Of a stretch of DNA of 64,000 nucleotides, positions 1 to 12,170 are shown piece after piece. The DNA lies in the NCBI RefSeq assembly GCF_905475395.1, contig NC_058338.1, positions 42,505,935 through 42,569,934 of the forward strand, given 5' to 3'. Numbering within the stretch: position 1 is the first letter of the stretch; every line of letters starts with the position of its first letter. This stretch comes from Chrysoperla carnea. Lineage: Eukaryota > Arthropoda > Insecta > Neuroptera > Chrysopidae. The notes below the pieces were generated by a model. That model made no database searches. It was not told the origin of the DNA and was given only the letters and a program-made list of their open reading frames with translations. The translations under genes and the position numbers were made by a program.

Positions 1-235
1 TCGTCTGTCGCCTGTCTGTCATCACGATAACTCAAAAACACTAAAAGATATCAAGCTGAAATTTTTATAGCATGCTCAGAGCATAAAAAGTGAGCTCGAG
101 TTCGTTAATGAGCAACATAGGTCAATTGGGTCTTGGGTCCGTAGTACCCATCTTGTAAACCGTTAGAGTTATTTTTTCGTAAATATCATTGTTTACCCGT
201 GAGGGCGCAAACTATGCGTAAATTGTATAGTATGT
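1..235. repeat. Dispersed repeat family A, copy 1 (cut by window start)
   Basis: Shares long stretches with 4545-4860 and 60656-60815, including GTCTTGGGTCCGTAG, CATCTTGTAAACCGTTAGAG and TTTTTTCGTAAATATCA. It carries the CTGTCTGTC-type head of this family. The element type is unknown. Confidence 0.8.
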
Positions 236-2176
236 ATTATATGGGAATATTAGTTATGCATGTGTGACATGTATGTATGTATAATGTGACAGAGTAATCA
301 ACACTGTCTATGCCTGATATTTCAACAGTTAACTCAGTCAATTGTTTGTTTTCACTTGTTAAAATTTTTTTTTATTTCCCGTTTAGATTGTTGCTAACGG
401 TAATTTTAGTAATAAAGAAAAATGAGAATGTAACCTTGGCTTGAGTGTCATATTTATAGAAATGGAGTTTTTCGTTTTCCGTATTTTTTGCTTATGCTAA
501 ATGCTTATGTTAATTCATTGATGATACAATACATGGGAACAATTGACAGGAAATTTGCATCTGTATAAAGGGTTGCAAAATCGTTTCAAAAAAATGTAAA
601 AATTGAAATTCATTTGCCCACCCATTCGAGACTTGCGGTCACTGCCATTGGTTTCTATTCAATGTGTGATCAGTGACTTTTTTAAATAGTAGAAATAGTA
701 AACATAAAAATTGATTTCTTTAAATTCTACATTCGAGCCACGGTTAATATCCCGTTTTCCTTTATCAACTAAAATTATCAGTCCTTTAAATGACAGAAAG
801 TATCATAAAAATTAAAATTCTCAAATACTCACCGTTTATAATTCTGTCCATTTCTAAGTACACATACAAACCATGTTGCGGAAACACTCTAAAATAATGA
901 TAGTTTCCTATATATTTGAAACCTTCTATGTTTCAAGTTTTGAGCTTTAATTACCATAGAAATATGTGTAGGATATTACTGCCTTTTTCCCTGCAACTTG
1001 CTTGCACTATCCGTATCAATACAAGCAAACAATAACTTTGATACATTTTCCCTATTTTCTGCGTCTTTTCTTTGTCTGCCTTATAGTGTTAAAACGTTTT
1101 TTCGATCATATATTCCCTAATTTTTTGTGTCGGAAAAACTTTTATAGTAATAATTACAGAGAGCGGCAATCCATTGAATTTATGTATGATGTTGAAAAAC
1201 TTATGAACGTTGAATCGAAATATAAAATGATACAAATACACATATATATTTTCTTAGCAATATTACCTATATATATAACATTACAAATGAAATTATATAA
1301 AATAAATATTAAATTGATCACAATATACAGGAGGATACATAAGTAGAAATATGAATATAAATAAATAGTAGGGGGAGGTGTAGTACCTAGATCAAAACTT
1401 CCAAGTATCCATTTTTAAATCCATTCTTTATAATATATAGTACTGCCCTTATTTATAGTACTGTTATTTTTCCAAACTATATGTTTTTTCAATGAATTCA
1501 AATATATTAACTATTGATTAAAACGTATGAACCATGGTACATGATGTTTCTTTCATAATACAATATAAGGCGCCATGGAAGACATGCTAATATACCTAGA
1601 AACGCTTCTACCTATTATTAATAGAAATTCAATCAACATACAATCGTTAAAGTTCAGTTTATCGAACAGTATCATTCAATGTATGTCATTTAATCATTGA
1701 AAACTCTACACGACACCAGCGTCCAACAATAACTTAAATAATTTCAGGACATAACCCATAAAAAAACAAGACTATAATTGCAAAATTTAGTACAATCAAT
1801 GGTACATTATATTCTTAGATTCAAGGTACATCAATGTATGTATTTGAAATAATGTCTACTCACAATTTAACGTTATATTTAAAACTAGGATATAATATAA
1901 CAACTTACTCACCAACATGATTTTATTTGAATGTGATTTATAAAACAATTTGTAATGGTCAGTTTTTAAATAGACAGTCAAAAGAATCAAAACTTTTAAC
2001 ATCTTTATCGAAAAATAATCTAGTTCATTCGAAAACAAAATCGTATTGACAATCAGTCTTCTGCCTACCTGCATTCTGATAAAATATCCTCATTTCCACG
2101 AAAATTTCCGGTTCAATAAATATAATTATGTGTGGAGAAACAACAGAATGATTCAAAGTAAATAGTACAATCGTAT
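236..2176. other. AT-rich non-coding DNA
   Basis: I see no gene, no RNA gene and no clear repeat. The 114-codon open frame at 1002-1346 is of biased Ile/Lys/Tyr composition and looks like chance. Confidence 0.5.
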
Positions 2177-2397
2177 CCTATCATTTATTTGGCATTTGTT
2201 ATGGCAATTTAGACCAAATTTTGTTACAAATTAATAAATAACTACCGAGAAACCTCTACCTTTTACAACTGTGTATTTACATCTAACCTTATCATTTATT
2301 TTGCATTAGTTATAACAATTTAGACCAAATTCCGTTACAAATCAATTAATAATTACAAGGAAACTTCTACCTTTTACAACTGTGTATTTACATATGC
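2177..2397. repeat. Two-copy tandem duplication, unit about 111 bp
   Basis: Copies at about 2177-2286 and 2287-2397 share ATCATTTATTT, CAATTTAGACCAAATT and CTACCTTTTACAACTGTGTA, with scattered substitutions. Confidence 0.85.
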
Positions 2398-2756
2398 ATT
2401 CGCCTGTAAATATTGGGTAAAACAAACATACATTCGATTAGTAATATCTTCGTTTAAATTAATGCATTGTGCTTTGTAATTCTCCCAGGCAACAATGTAT
2501 AGTTTAATGGAGTAATATATAACATACTCAGTACTCACATATCAATAAATGAATAGGTTTATTAAATCTTAGAATATTATAAAATATCTATAAGCTATTT
2601 ATTATTCATGGCGATATTCTAATTTGAGCTTATTAGACCTTGAGTTCAGAATGTACAGAAATTTCCAAGTTTCTTTTTTGCCGAAAGAAAATGGCAGAAA
2701 CTTTCTTAATGCCGAAAGAGCGTACTACACAATTGAATTGCGTTTCCACCATTGTA

Positions 2757-3005
2757 TAGAAAATGAAATAATTTTAAAAATCAAAAAACCAACTGCATTA
2801 TATAAAATCTGAAAAAAGAAACAAATCTAGTAGTATAGCGACTTAAACAGTCGGAACCCATTATTCAGAAGATTTGAGCCAGTTTAAACTTTAATGGGAC
2901 CCGACTGTTGAAGTCGCTTGTAACTACTGGACTTGTTTCTTTCTTTTCAGATTTTATTTTACGCAATCTGGCTTTTGATTTTTTAATTATTTATTTTATT
3001 TCAAG
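2757..3005. mobile_element. Foldback element, arms about 115 bp
   Basis: The left arm (2757-2872) and right arm (2886-3005) are inverted copies. Matching blocks include AAAATCTGAAAA, AGAAACAA, AGCGACTT, AACAGTCGG and CCCATTA read inward from each end. The loop is about 15 bases. There is no coding capacity, so this is a MITE or foldback type. Confidence 0.8.
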
Positions 3006-3575
3006 ATTTTTAGTGTCCCGGAACTAAAAATACCCTTTTTATGTTAATACTTTTAAAACCAATTTATTATTCCTAATTAAATTTATACGTACAACATATA
3101 TTTTTGTATTCCTTTTTTAATTTTCTTTATTTTTCTACCTTACTCGATGGTTTTGGTTTCATTTTTTTAAAATTATTATATTATTATTTCGCGCCAAAAA
3201 ACCGCCATTTTGTGTTTTTTTTCTAACACCTATCTTAGTACACTTGTGTTTTTAAGATAAATGTAACGATACCTTAACTATCGAAATCCATGAAGCCGTT
3301 TAGAAGATACGAGATAATACGAAAATTTACAAACAAATATTCATACATACATACAAGATACGTGCAAAAAACATAACCACATCGTGGCAGTCGGGTAAAA
3401 AAGATAAAATAAATTTTATAAGTTTTAGTCGGTATGCAACTGTAGAAAATTCGCGCGTTACATGACTTGTATCCCTCTTTTCTTACAATTAATGTTTTAT
3501 CGAACAGAAGGTTAATTTCATAACTTTTAAAGATAAAACACAGATACATCTCCCAAAATAGTGTAGGTTTTGTCA

Positions 3576-3608
3576 TACAGAATATGTCAAAAGCTGACAT
3601 ATTCTGTA
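3576..3608. repeat. Perfect short hairpin
   Basis: TACAGAATATGTCA is followed by a five-base loop and its exact reverse complement. It is isolated in AT-rich DNA with no recognised gene. Confidence 0.7.
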
Positions 3609-3650
3609 CAATTAATGTATTGTGAAAAGAAGAATAAAAATTATTTATTA

Positions 3651-3651
3651 A

Positions 3652-3681
<30 letters not shown>
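3651..3681. repeat. (ATT)n microsatellite
   Basis: About ten ATT units in a row. Confidence 0.95.
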
Positions 3682-3682
<1 letters not shown>

Positions 3683-4224
3683 GATTCATATCCCAGTTTA
3701 AATTTATAATGCCACTAATACCTTTTCACGCAAAATCTTTTTATAAGGTATGATTTAGGCAAAGAAAAAACAAACCTAATCTTGCATATCTATATGACAA
3801 TATATTTCACACCTCCATATATTCTTGTTGTATTACATATAGTATAATATACTTATGATAGAAACCGCAAGAGTAATCTTCATCCCATATCATCATCCAG
3901 TTTCCATGCCACCCACCCAACATATACATTTACAACATACATGTAGGGTTGGATGGATGGATAAGATCTGTAGTGGTTATGGTGGCGTGTCGTTTTTCGC
4001 CTTTATTCAATATAACATCATCATCATCTTCACTTAAAATATTATTATGTAGATCTCATATAGTATGCGTATGCATACTGAGTGATTTAAAAAAATTTCC
4101 ACCGTTCAATTTCGAAACGGAATGAACAATCAAAGACCGCGTACACACGCAAGAGCACATTTTTAGGAGGCATAAAAATTCACTATAGTACAGTTTTTAT
4201 ATCAAGTAAGTATATATCAGTAAC

Positions 4225-4460
4225 CCTATTAGCGAGTTCGATTCCCGCCGTCGCAATAAAGTTAATTTAATGAATAGTTGTGATGGGCTGGTCTAGTGTA
4301 TGGTATATGCATGAAGGGGATGCACTCAGCCTCTGAAACTGATAAATGAAATTATGAGCGGAAAGGTGGTAAAACACATATATGGTATCACAATGGGCTC
4401 TATAGACAAAGTGTGTTCTTCGTGGACAGCGAATCTAACCTAACCTAACCTAGCCTAAGT
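4225..4460 (+). mobile_element. SINE-like fragment ending in a CCTAA tract
   Basis: GTTCGATTCCCGCCG at about 4236-4250 matches a tRNA-type pol III box B (GTTCGANNCC). About 180 bases on, the segment ends in TCTAACCTAACCTAACCTAG. Box A is not recognisable upstream, so the head may be truncated or diverged. Confidence 0.5.
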
Positions 4461-4544
4461 ATATATGAAATAAATCAAGCTTAAAAATATTGATCCTACA
4501 AACAAAATGTTGCTATAGGTGTTTATAAAAACACTTAATTAGTC

Positions 4545-4860
4545 CATTTCCATTTGTCTGCCTATCTGTACGTCTGTCTGTCTCGATAACACAAAAACGA
4601 AAAGACATATTAAGCAGAAATTTTTATAAGCGTGCTTAGAACGCAAAAAGTGAGGTCGAGTTCGTAAAGGAGCAATGTAGATGAATTAGATATTGGGTCC
4701 GTAGGACCCATCTTGTAAACCGTTAGAGATAAGACAAAAGTTTAATAGTAAAAAATGCACCTTTTAAAAAAATAAACAACTTTTGTTTGAAATATTTTTT
4801 CGTAAATATCACTGCTTATCCGTGAGGTTGCAAATTATATTGTGTATAAGAGTGGTCTAG
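4545..4860. repeat. Dispersed repeat family A, copy 2
   Basis: The longest copy in the window. It includes CGTCTGTCTGTCTCGATAAC, AGAAATTTTTATAAGCGTGC, GGGTCCGTAGGACCCATC and AACAACTTTTGTTTGAAA. Similarity to 1-235 and to 60656-60815 is clear by eye. Confidence 0.85.
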
Positions 4861-5504
4861 AAGTTTGCTACAACAAACATGTAGTTTAATTTAAAAAAAA
4901 CAAAATGATTACCGTTTTGACCACGAAGACGCCCCCACATTAAAAAGCTGCATAATGTATTTTAACTCCTTCTAATAATGAAGTTCTTGCGTTTTTGGAT
5001 TTTCCATTCCGTTTTCGAAATTTAAGGGTGGAGACTTTTAAAAAAATTACCCTGTGTATGTAGATATATGTCTGAATGTGTATATACTCATGTAGAATAT
5101 CTCTCATGTACTCATATGTAGATATGTGTTAGTAATGTGTATTGATAATGCATGAGGACTTTACCTATATTTACTAAATATTCCATACCGTATGGTTCAG
5201 TAAAGCCTTATGTCAACGATTTTACTTGTATATAGTAAGATGTAGTAGGTACTCCGGATACATTTCACCTTGAACAACTCTGTAGTTTCCATACAGATAA
5301 TATTATCTAAGATAGAATCTATATGAAAAAAAATTTCACTCACTAGTAGGCAAGCAACTGAGGAAATGATTTATCCATGCCTATTTGTTTTCCAAGAAAT
5401 AACATTTTTTAGTATTTGAAAGTAAAATTGATTGTCTACTTACTGTTCATTTATTGACAAGTTGATGAATGTGTGTTTAATTTGTATTTTTAATCACCGA
5501 ACTA

Positions 5505-5645
5505 AAAAAAAGGTAGTTAAGAGTTTGACCGCTATGTGACTGTCTGTCTGTGACATCGTAGCGCCTAAACGTATGAATCGATTTTGATTTTTTTTAAATT
5601 ATTATCATTGGCAAATCATAGAGAAAAATTGTTGAAAGTGCACAC
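5505..5645. repeat. Dispersed repeat family B, copy 1
   Basis: Contains GAGTTTGACCGCTATGTGAC, CATCGTAGCGCCTAAACG and GATTTTGATTTTTTTT, matching 11836-12170. Confidence 0.8.
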
Positions 5646-8600
5646 TCGTCGAATTTAAAATAAGATAATAAACTAAAAGATGCACTACTCATATTTATTT
5701 AAACCATTATTGTATCATCTTCATGAAATATATATAATACGAACACATATATGTCGCATAAATATATATTTATGTTAAGGGATAATATATTATAATGTGA
5801 ACTTATTACCCCATTTCCTTCTTTCAGCCATCTTAGTTTAGTATGGTATGGTATGGTATGGTAAATTATTTAATAAATATTCTGCTTAATATTAATTACT
5901 TAATAAGATTACTTTTGTTATCAAATTCTAAATGTAATCCTTTGTTTTAATATTTAAAATAGTCAGTTATTTTACAATACACATATAACTGTCTAGAACC
6001 AGCCGTAATATTTGACTGTCATTTCAGATTTGCTGGAAATTGTGAGACTATTGCATCGCTCGTGTCTAAACATATAAGTTTTTCTATGAAATTTTTCATA
6101 ATCACGTAATATTTAACTTTTAAATTAAAGGAAAGTTTAAAATTAATTTTAAGGAATCTCTTTCCTGTTTAAATAAACCACGCTTTTTGGATTGTTATTT
6201 TGGAGAAACTCTATTAGTTTTCTTATCTCTAAATTTCAAAGCTAGCCATATAATTAAAATTAAAATAGAAAAAAAATTGGGCATGTTTTGTAAAAAAAAG
6301 GGTTTTTAGCCAAAAGTTGATATAAATATTAAATACCGCCACAAAATAAAATAATTAATTTTTTGACAGATCTGAAAATTTGAGAAACGGCTTTAGCTAT
6401 TTGAATAAGTTTCACAAAGAATTAAGTCGCTAGATCAAATAGTTATTTCAAAATCGTGGAAAACGTTGTATAAAACTACATTTCGAGGAAACACGTTTAA
6501 AGTTTTTTTTTTTCTTATGTAGTTATTAAAAATACCTACCTGGGTATATTATGAATATACTTATCTAGCATTAGTCAGCAATTCCTGGAACATATAATAA
6601 ATAAGTAATTTCTCATAAGCTTCTTCCTGTTCCGAAAGTTATTGTCTGTTAGCTTTTTTGTTTTTTAGAAGTGATTCTTATTACGCGGGTTAAACAACAA
6701 GCTTAAAATTGGTATTTTTTGTTTTGTACTTGTAAACTTATTATATAATTTCAAGAATAATACAAATTTTTTTATAATTTTGGAGTTCTATTCTAAACCT
6801 ATAACATTATTCTACATACAAAAATGCAAAATAAGTATATAATTTTTTTAACTGAGAGACCCCTTAACAAAGATGGCATCTTCAAAATTTCAATTATGGC
6901 AACGAAAATATGGTTCTTCTAATTTAGTTTTCTTTTTATTTGAATATTGTCCTCATTCATCAATTTAGTGGTTGTCGAGTAAACAACAATTTTTCAGGAC
7001 CGCTGAAAGAAAATTTAAGTAGAGAGAACAGTATTTCTGCGTGACTTTAACCACCGCCTCTCATATTTCTAGCCATTTTGGAATAACTGTCAAATACTAC
7101 GCTTATCTCTGAACCGGTTTAGTTTGTACTTATTTATAGAGGTGAAACACATTTTCATATATTATTATAATATTTTACCTCTTACTTTACGTAAATTTTA
7201 ATGGAAAATAGTGATAATAGTTTTAAAATATGATGCGTATAATAATGAAAGCTTGTAAATACTATATTCAATCATATCGATATCGTGTCATCGATTTATC
7301 AACTCAAAGAACTTTTGTTTACCTATATATTAATTAAATATAAACTCAGAATACCTCACCGATGATTTTTAAATACATTCATTATTTACCCTAGATTCTA
7401 TTTGCCCGCTTGTACTTGGAGTTTTATGAAATTTAATTTTCAGGGCGGTTGTAATTTTTGACATTTTTTTTAATACCTCCATTTCCTTCGGGGATTTGCT
7501 AATAGGACAAATATAGGAAAACTATAATAAATGATATTTTAGTAGGTCCCAATATGATAGTTTTACCTATACAAAATAGGCAATAATCTTGCCATCAATA
7601 AAAAACAGTCACAGGATTAGTAGCTTCATAAACTCCGTTTAAAAACAAAAGAATAATACACCTGGGTACATATGTATATTCATCGTACTCCTTCTAAATC
7701 AATAAATTTGGTTTTGCAATTAGCTTTGGAAAAAGAGACTTCCAATAGAAAATTTTATCCAGAGTTTACTCTTAAAAAGATAACATCTTATAAGTATTGT
7801 CAATTAATGTATATAACTTACTTTCATTGAATTTTAACTGATTGAACATGTTTATCTATTTGTGTATATAATACTTATATAATGTTTATTTGAAAACTTT
7901 CCAGTCAGAAAACTAAAACTTTCTCATCATATTATAGTTATACCTATCATTATCAGTAGCTTTAATTCATAGTATTTGCAACACATAGGTATAAGAACTG
8001 TTTTAAAGTTTTAATATACTAGATTCGATTTTCAAGAATGATTAACAATAATAATTGGTTGTTTTGATTTCATTTATATTGGAGTAAACATTTCTAGACT
8101 GTATAATGATATTTATGAGGATTACCAAATGTATTGTAAAATGTAAATTAAAATTTAACTTCACATCATAAATATACCAACGAAGTTTTTTTAACGTTTA
8201 TAGAGTGTTATAAAATTATGTGGCATAATCAGAATAACGTGTAAAAATATAAATTTTAATATCTATTCACTAATTTGTTTTAGAATTATTTCAAAAATTT
8301 TTCATAAAATTTCTTCTTTAGGCTACTCATACCTTTTGTTTATAAACGTATTTTGCTAATTCGACAATCGGAATTATATCAATAAAGAGATTTCGTAAGA
8401 AGTTCCATTCATTAGAATTCATAAATATACTCGAAAATTAAAAAATATTAGAAATTATTCAATAAACTATTGAAACACTTATTCAATAAATAATTTTATT
8501 TCAGTAATCAATATGTGTTTTCTCGCCTTAAGGGTTGATGGCATACGAGGTAAGACAGTTACCTTACCGTTTTTTCCATCGTGGAAACGTTTTTAGCAAA

Positions 8601-9021
8601 AATCTTAAATCCTGAGATTCTTTAATAAACTTTGTATTGCTCAGTCATAGACATGAGAACATTAAATATCAGTTAAGCGAACAAAAAAGGTACATAAGAT
8701 GAATATTTACGATTTTGGAGTATATTTGTCATTTTTTACTTTACATTTGGCCAGAATTGCATCCCTTTGCTTTGGCTTAAAATGTTGGTCTTCGCATGTA
8801 TGAAGTCTAGCATAGATTACGTTACATAATAGTGCACATACTGCTTGTAAATTGATAATGTTAAAAATTTTAAAGAAATCAAATTTGTATATGCATTAAA
8901 GAAACTTAATAGTAACAGGTTACTTAAACTGAATTTGCTTTATATAAAAGTCATTTATATAAAGGAAATTCGGAAATATTATAAACTTAAATTGTAAATT
9001 TAATGAATACGCATAGTTGAC
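5646..9021. other. AT-rich non-coding DNA, presumed Ten-m 5' intron or flank
   Basis: Beyond the GTATG repeat nothing is recognised. No open frame exceeds 60 codons. Confidence 0.45.
5841..5863. repeat. (GTATG)n short tandem repeat
   Basis: Four GTATG units followed by GTA. Confidence 0.9.
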
Positions 9022-9588
9022 CGCTAGACAGAAGGATGCTTTGGAAAACGATTAAAACATACTTGAAATCTGATGAATAGGTTCGTTTTGGCGAGTCTAC
9101 CAAACTTCTTTTTACGACTTTTTTTTCGAAAGCACTGTGTTCTCAAATGAGTACGATGTCATATTAAAGGTATCGGTCTGAAAAAACGCAGCATGGAATT
9201 TGTCGGTTACTATGACCAATAGATAACATTAATATTTTTTTAACAATTCAGTAAAAATGAGCTACCTATGTGTTGAACGAAAACAAAAGTACGGCATTAA
9301 GCACGGCATGTTCGAGGTGGTAGAAAAGCTCATCGGTGCGGTATTTTTGTCGGACAAAATATTTTATTCGTTAATACTTAGTTATGTTATCAAGTGGTCA
9401 TAGTGTCCGACAAATTCCTTTTTTCAGAACGATAGCTAAAATATAACGTCATCGTGATCGTTTGAGAATGCAGCGCTTTCGAAAATAGTCGTAAAGAGAA
9501 GCTCGGTAGCTTTGCTAAAAGGAAGCAATTCACGAAATTTAAAGTATGTATTAATCATTCTACAAAGCATCCTTTCTGCCCTACGATC
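9022..9588. mobile_element. Large foldback element, arms about 200 bp (family C)
   Basis: Left arm about 9026-9235, right arm about 9375-9585, inverted. Matching pieces: AGAAGGATGCTTTG with CAAAGCATCCTTTCT, GTCTACCAAACTTC with its complement near 9505, TTTCGAAAGCACTG with CAGCGCTTTCGAAA, and GGAATTTGTCGG with CCGACAAATTCC. The same family occurs at 63236-63650. Confidence 0.8.
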
Positions 9589-11162
9589 TATAGAATGAAC
9601 ATATTTGGTGTATAGAGAATTTGTATGATGAAAACTAGGCTTAAAATTTAGACATTTATTGAAGTTGATTAGATTCAAGAAATGTGTACAAATGTTACAA
9701 ATAATATTCTATCTACATAACATAGAATGTATGCGATGAGTAACACACTCATATCGAATGAATCGAATGAGAAATAAACAGTAAAGTGTTGTTAGTAAAT
9801 TAATATTCCCATTGGGTATAAGTCTGAGGTTTGACACTTACTTTATTAACATAAATGAATGATTATATGAATTTGTGGAATAAATATCTTGTCTCCTTAT
9901 ATTATTTATTGTTGATTCATATAATAATGTGCTACATCATATTTATGTGCTTCTGCTTGTGCTTACTATGTTCAGTGTTGTGCTTGTGTTATCAACGAGG
10001 GAATTCTTACTTCAAACTTAATGTTTTTCAAACATATATAATATGTATTACATATTATATTCTATTAAGTGAATGAATCATTTTTAATGTGAACATTATT
10101 TTATAAAAAATTTAAGCGCACCAAAATTATTTCACCATAAATTCATATCCAATAATCAAATCAGTCTTTCATTGGTTTTGTTACTATAGTGCATGTGTGT
10201 AAATGTGTTAATTTTTTATAAATTGGCGATCAAGTTTGGTTTGTATTAACATCAAAATTTAATTTCTTTATAAAAATGTTTCACGCAATTAGGTTGTTAA
10301 TTATTATTTATCCAAATTTCTTTTCAATAGTATGTAAAATGGTCAAATGTAGCTCAAGTAACTTTTGAACACAGAAAAAGCAAAAACTTGAAAACAGTTT
10401 GTGGTACAGCCAATATAATAAAAAATACATCATAAACTTATAGTATAGATTAGATAGATTAATTTCTATACATATTTTCTACATAATTTCTAGTTTTAAA
10501 GGGAATGGCGTTTGGCTTATTATTATCGAAAGAATGTTCCGACGTTTAAAAAACAGTAGCTCTTTTCGTAGTTTCGAAGTCTCTGATGGCTATATGAAAT
10601 AACTACAAAAATAAAAAAAAGATCGAAAATTGTCGTGGGCTTCCGGTAGGAACTATCTTCCTTTCGTACTTTGGTAAATTATAAATGTAACGCTTACTTT
10701 TTTTATTTACAAGATATTTCTCTGAAAATTTGAGGTATTAATTTTAGGAATCAAATCAAGCCAAGCCAATATGTGAGTACGTTACATTTGATTTGATTAG
10801 GATATTTATTAAGACATAACATAAAAATTGCATTGTACTTTCTTTAAATTATCTCTATTTTCTTTAACTTCTGATAACTTTCACAGCTCAATTTTTTTAA
10901 ATGATAAAACATAAAATTTTGACAAAAAATACAAATTGACAGTTATAAAAATATTTTTGCATTTTCTCAAAGTTCATGGCAACCTGAATCGATTGAAAAA
11001 GTTTCCTAGATAACCTAGATATCGGTTTTTGATGTTTGTTACAATTTTTTTGGTTTTAACTCCCAACCAACAAACAAATATCATGCGATCAGGAATATAG
11101 TTCCAATATTTTTATTTTTTATTAGTAAATTTAGTATGCAACTTTTCTGTGCTTTTTTTAAC

Positions 11163-11193
11163 TAGTACCTAGTACCTAGTACCTAGTACCTAG
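11163..11193. repeat. 7-bp tandem repeat
   Basis: Unit TAGTACC occurs four times plus a partial unit. Confidence 0.95.
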
Positions 11194-11835
11194 TTTTCGA
11201 CACTCGGCGTAAAAAAGCTCGGTGTTTTAGGGTAGAGATTTTTGAAATTTCATTTGTTTATACTTTTCATTCCCTCATCTTGTACTCTGTTATAAATAAT
11301 TATCACATGTTATATGTTATATGTATAATGTATATCTGTATCTGTACACGTATTTGAATTTATTTAATTTGTTAATAGTGATTGGATCATTTTTGAGTCC
11401 CCTTCTATAAATAAAATGAATAGTAATGTATTTGATCAATAATAATAAATACTGGCTGGATTGATAATATTCATAACATAACAGTATTTTGTTATATATA
11501 ACATAAATACAATTTTCCTTTGAAATTTGTTTTCAATGCATTTGTCATGATTAATTGATGGTTTTAATAGGTTCTATACATTACCTTTGTATTTGGGAAA
11601 AAGGGATACAAACCTAAATTTATATGTTATACACAAACGATTATAAAAATATAATGTATAAAGAGAATAACAATCATTATAGGCCATTTAAATAAAGACA
11701 ATTGTAGGATTAATTATTATTATTTTTCAAAAATTATGTGTTCATATTATAGTTACAAAGCAAAAAAAAACGGTGTGTTGAAGACTGAAAACTCTGTAAA
11801 AGTATGTTTGGTTCACAAAAGTTTATTTTTTAGCC

Positions 11836-12170
11836 CCCGAATCAGAAAGGGGTGTTATAAGTTTGACCGCTAGGTGTGACTGTCCGTCTTTGTGTCTGTG
11901 GCATCGTAGCGACGAAACGGATGAACCAATTTGGATTTTTTTTGTTTAGTTTGAAAGATAATTCAATGGGGAGTGTTCTTAGCTGTGTTTCAATAGCGAG
12001 TTTAGGGTTCCGTACCAGAAACAACTAAAAAATTGGCTATGATCCTCAAAATCGGTTCAGTTTGAGTAAGGCTCTAAAGAAAAAAGTAATTAATGGAGAG
12101 TGTTCGTACGTACGTTTCAATTGCGAGTTTGGAGTTCCGTACCCGAAAAATTCCTCCTCGGGAATTTTTC
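11836..12170. repeat. Dispersed repeat family B, copy 2
   Basis: Longer copy with TAAGTTTGACCGCTAGGTG, GGCATCGTAGCGACGAAACG and ATGAACCAATTTGGATTTTT. The block GGGAGTGTTCTTAGCTG...GTTTCAATAGCGAGTTTAGGGTTCCGTACC is repeated again at about 12095-12145. Short open frames here are not genes. Confidence 0.8.

Larger units (their letters stand above)
4065..5062. mobile_element. Composite element of about 1 kb with inverted ends
   Basis: The ends are inverted copies: near 4087-4140 TTTAAAAAAATTTCCACC then AATTTCGAAACGGAATG, and near 4985-5055 the same in reverse orientation (CATTCCGTTTTCGAAATTTAAG then GGTGG). Inside lie a SINE-like segment (4225-4460) and a family A repeat copy (4545-4860), so this is either a nest of insertions or one non-autonomous element that captured them. 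Confidence 0.6.

Noticed and set aside
1002..1346. 114-codon open frame as a gene
   Set aside because: Composition is biased to Ile, Lys, Tyr and Phe as expected from AT-rich DNA. No domain, splice context or homology is recognised.
3645..3690. CRISPR-like or functional tandem array
   Set aside because: A plain ATT microsatellite in a eukaryotic genome.
4236..4250. tRNA gene from the GTTCGATTCC box
   Set aside because: No cloverleaf or box A could be placed at the right distance. A SINE remnant fits better.
11842..12024. 60-codon minus-strand frame as a gene
   Set aside because: Entirely inside a family B repeat copy.
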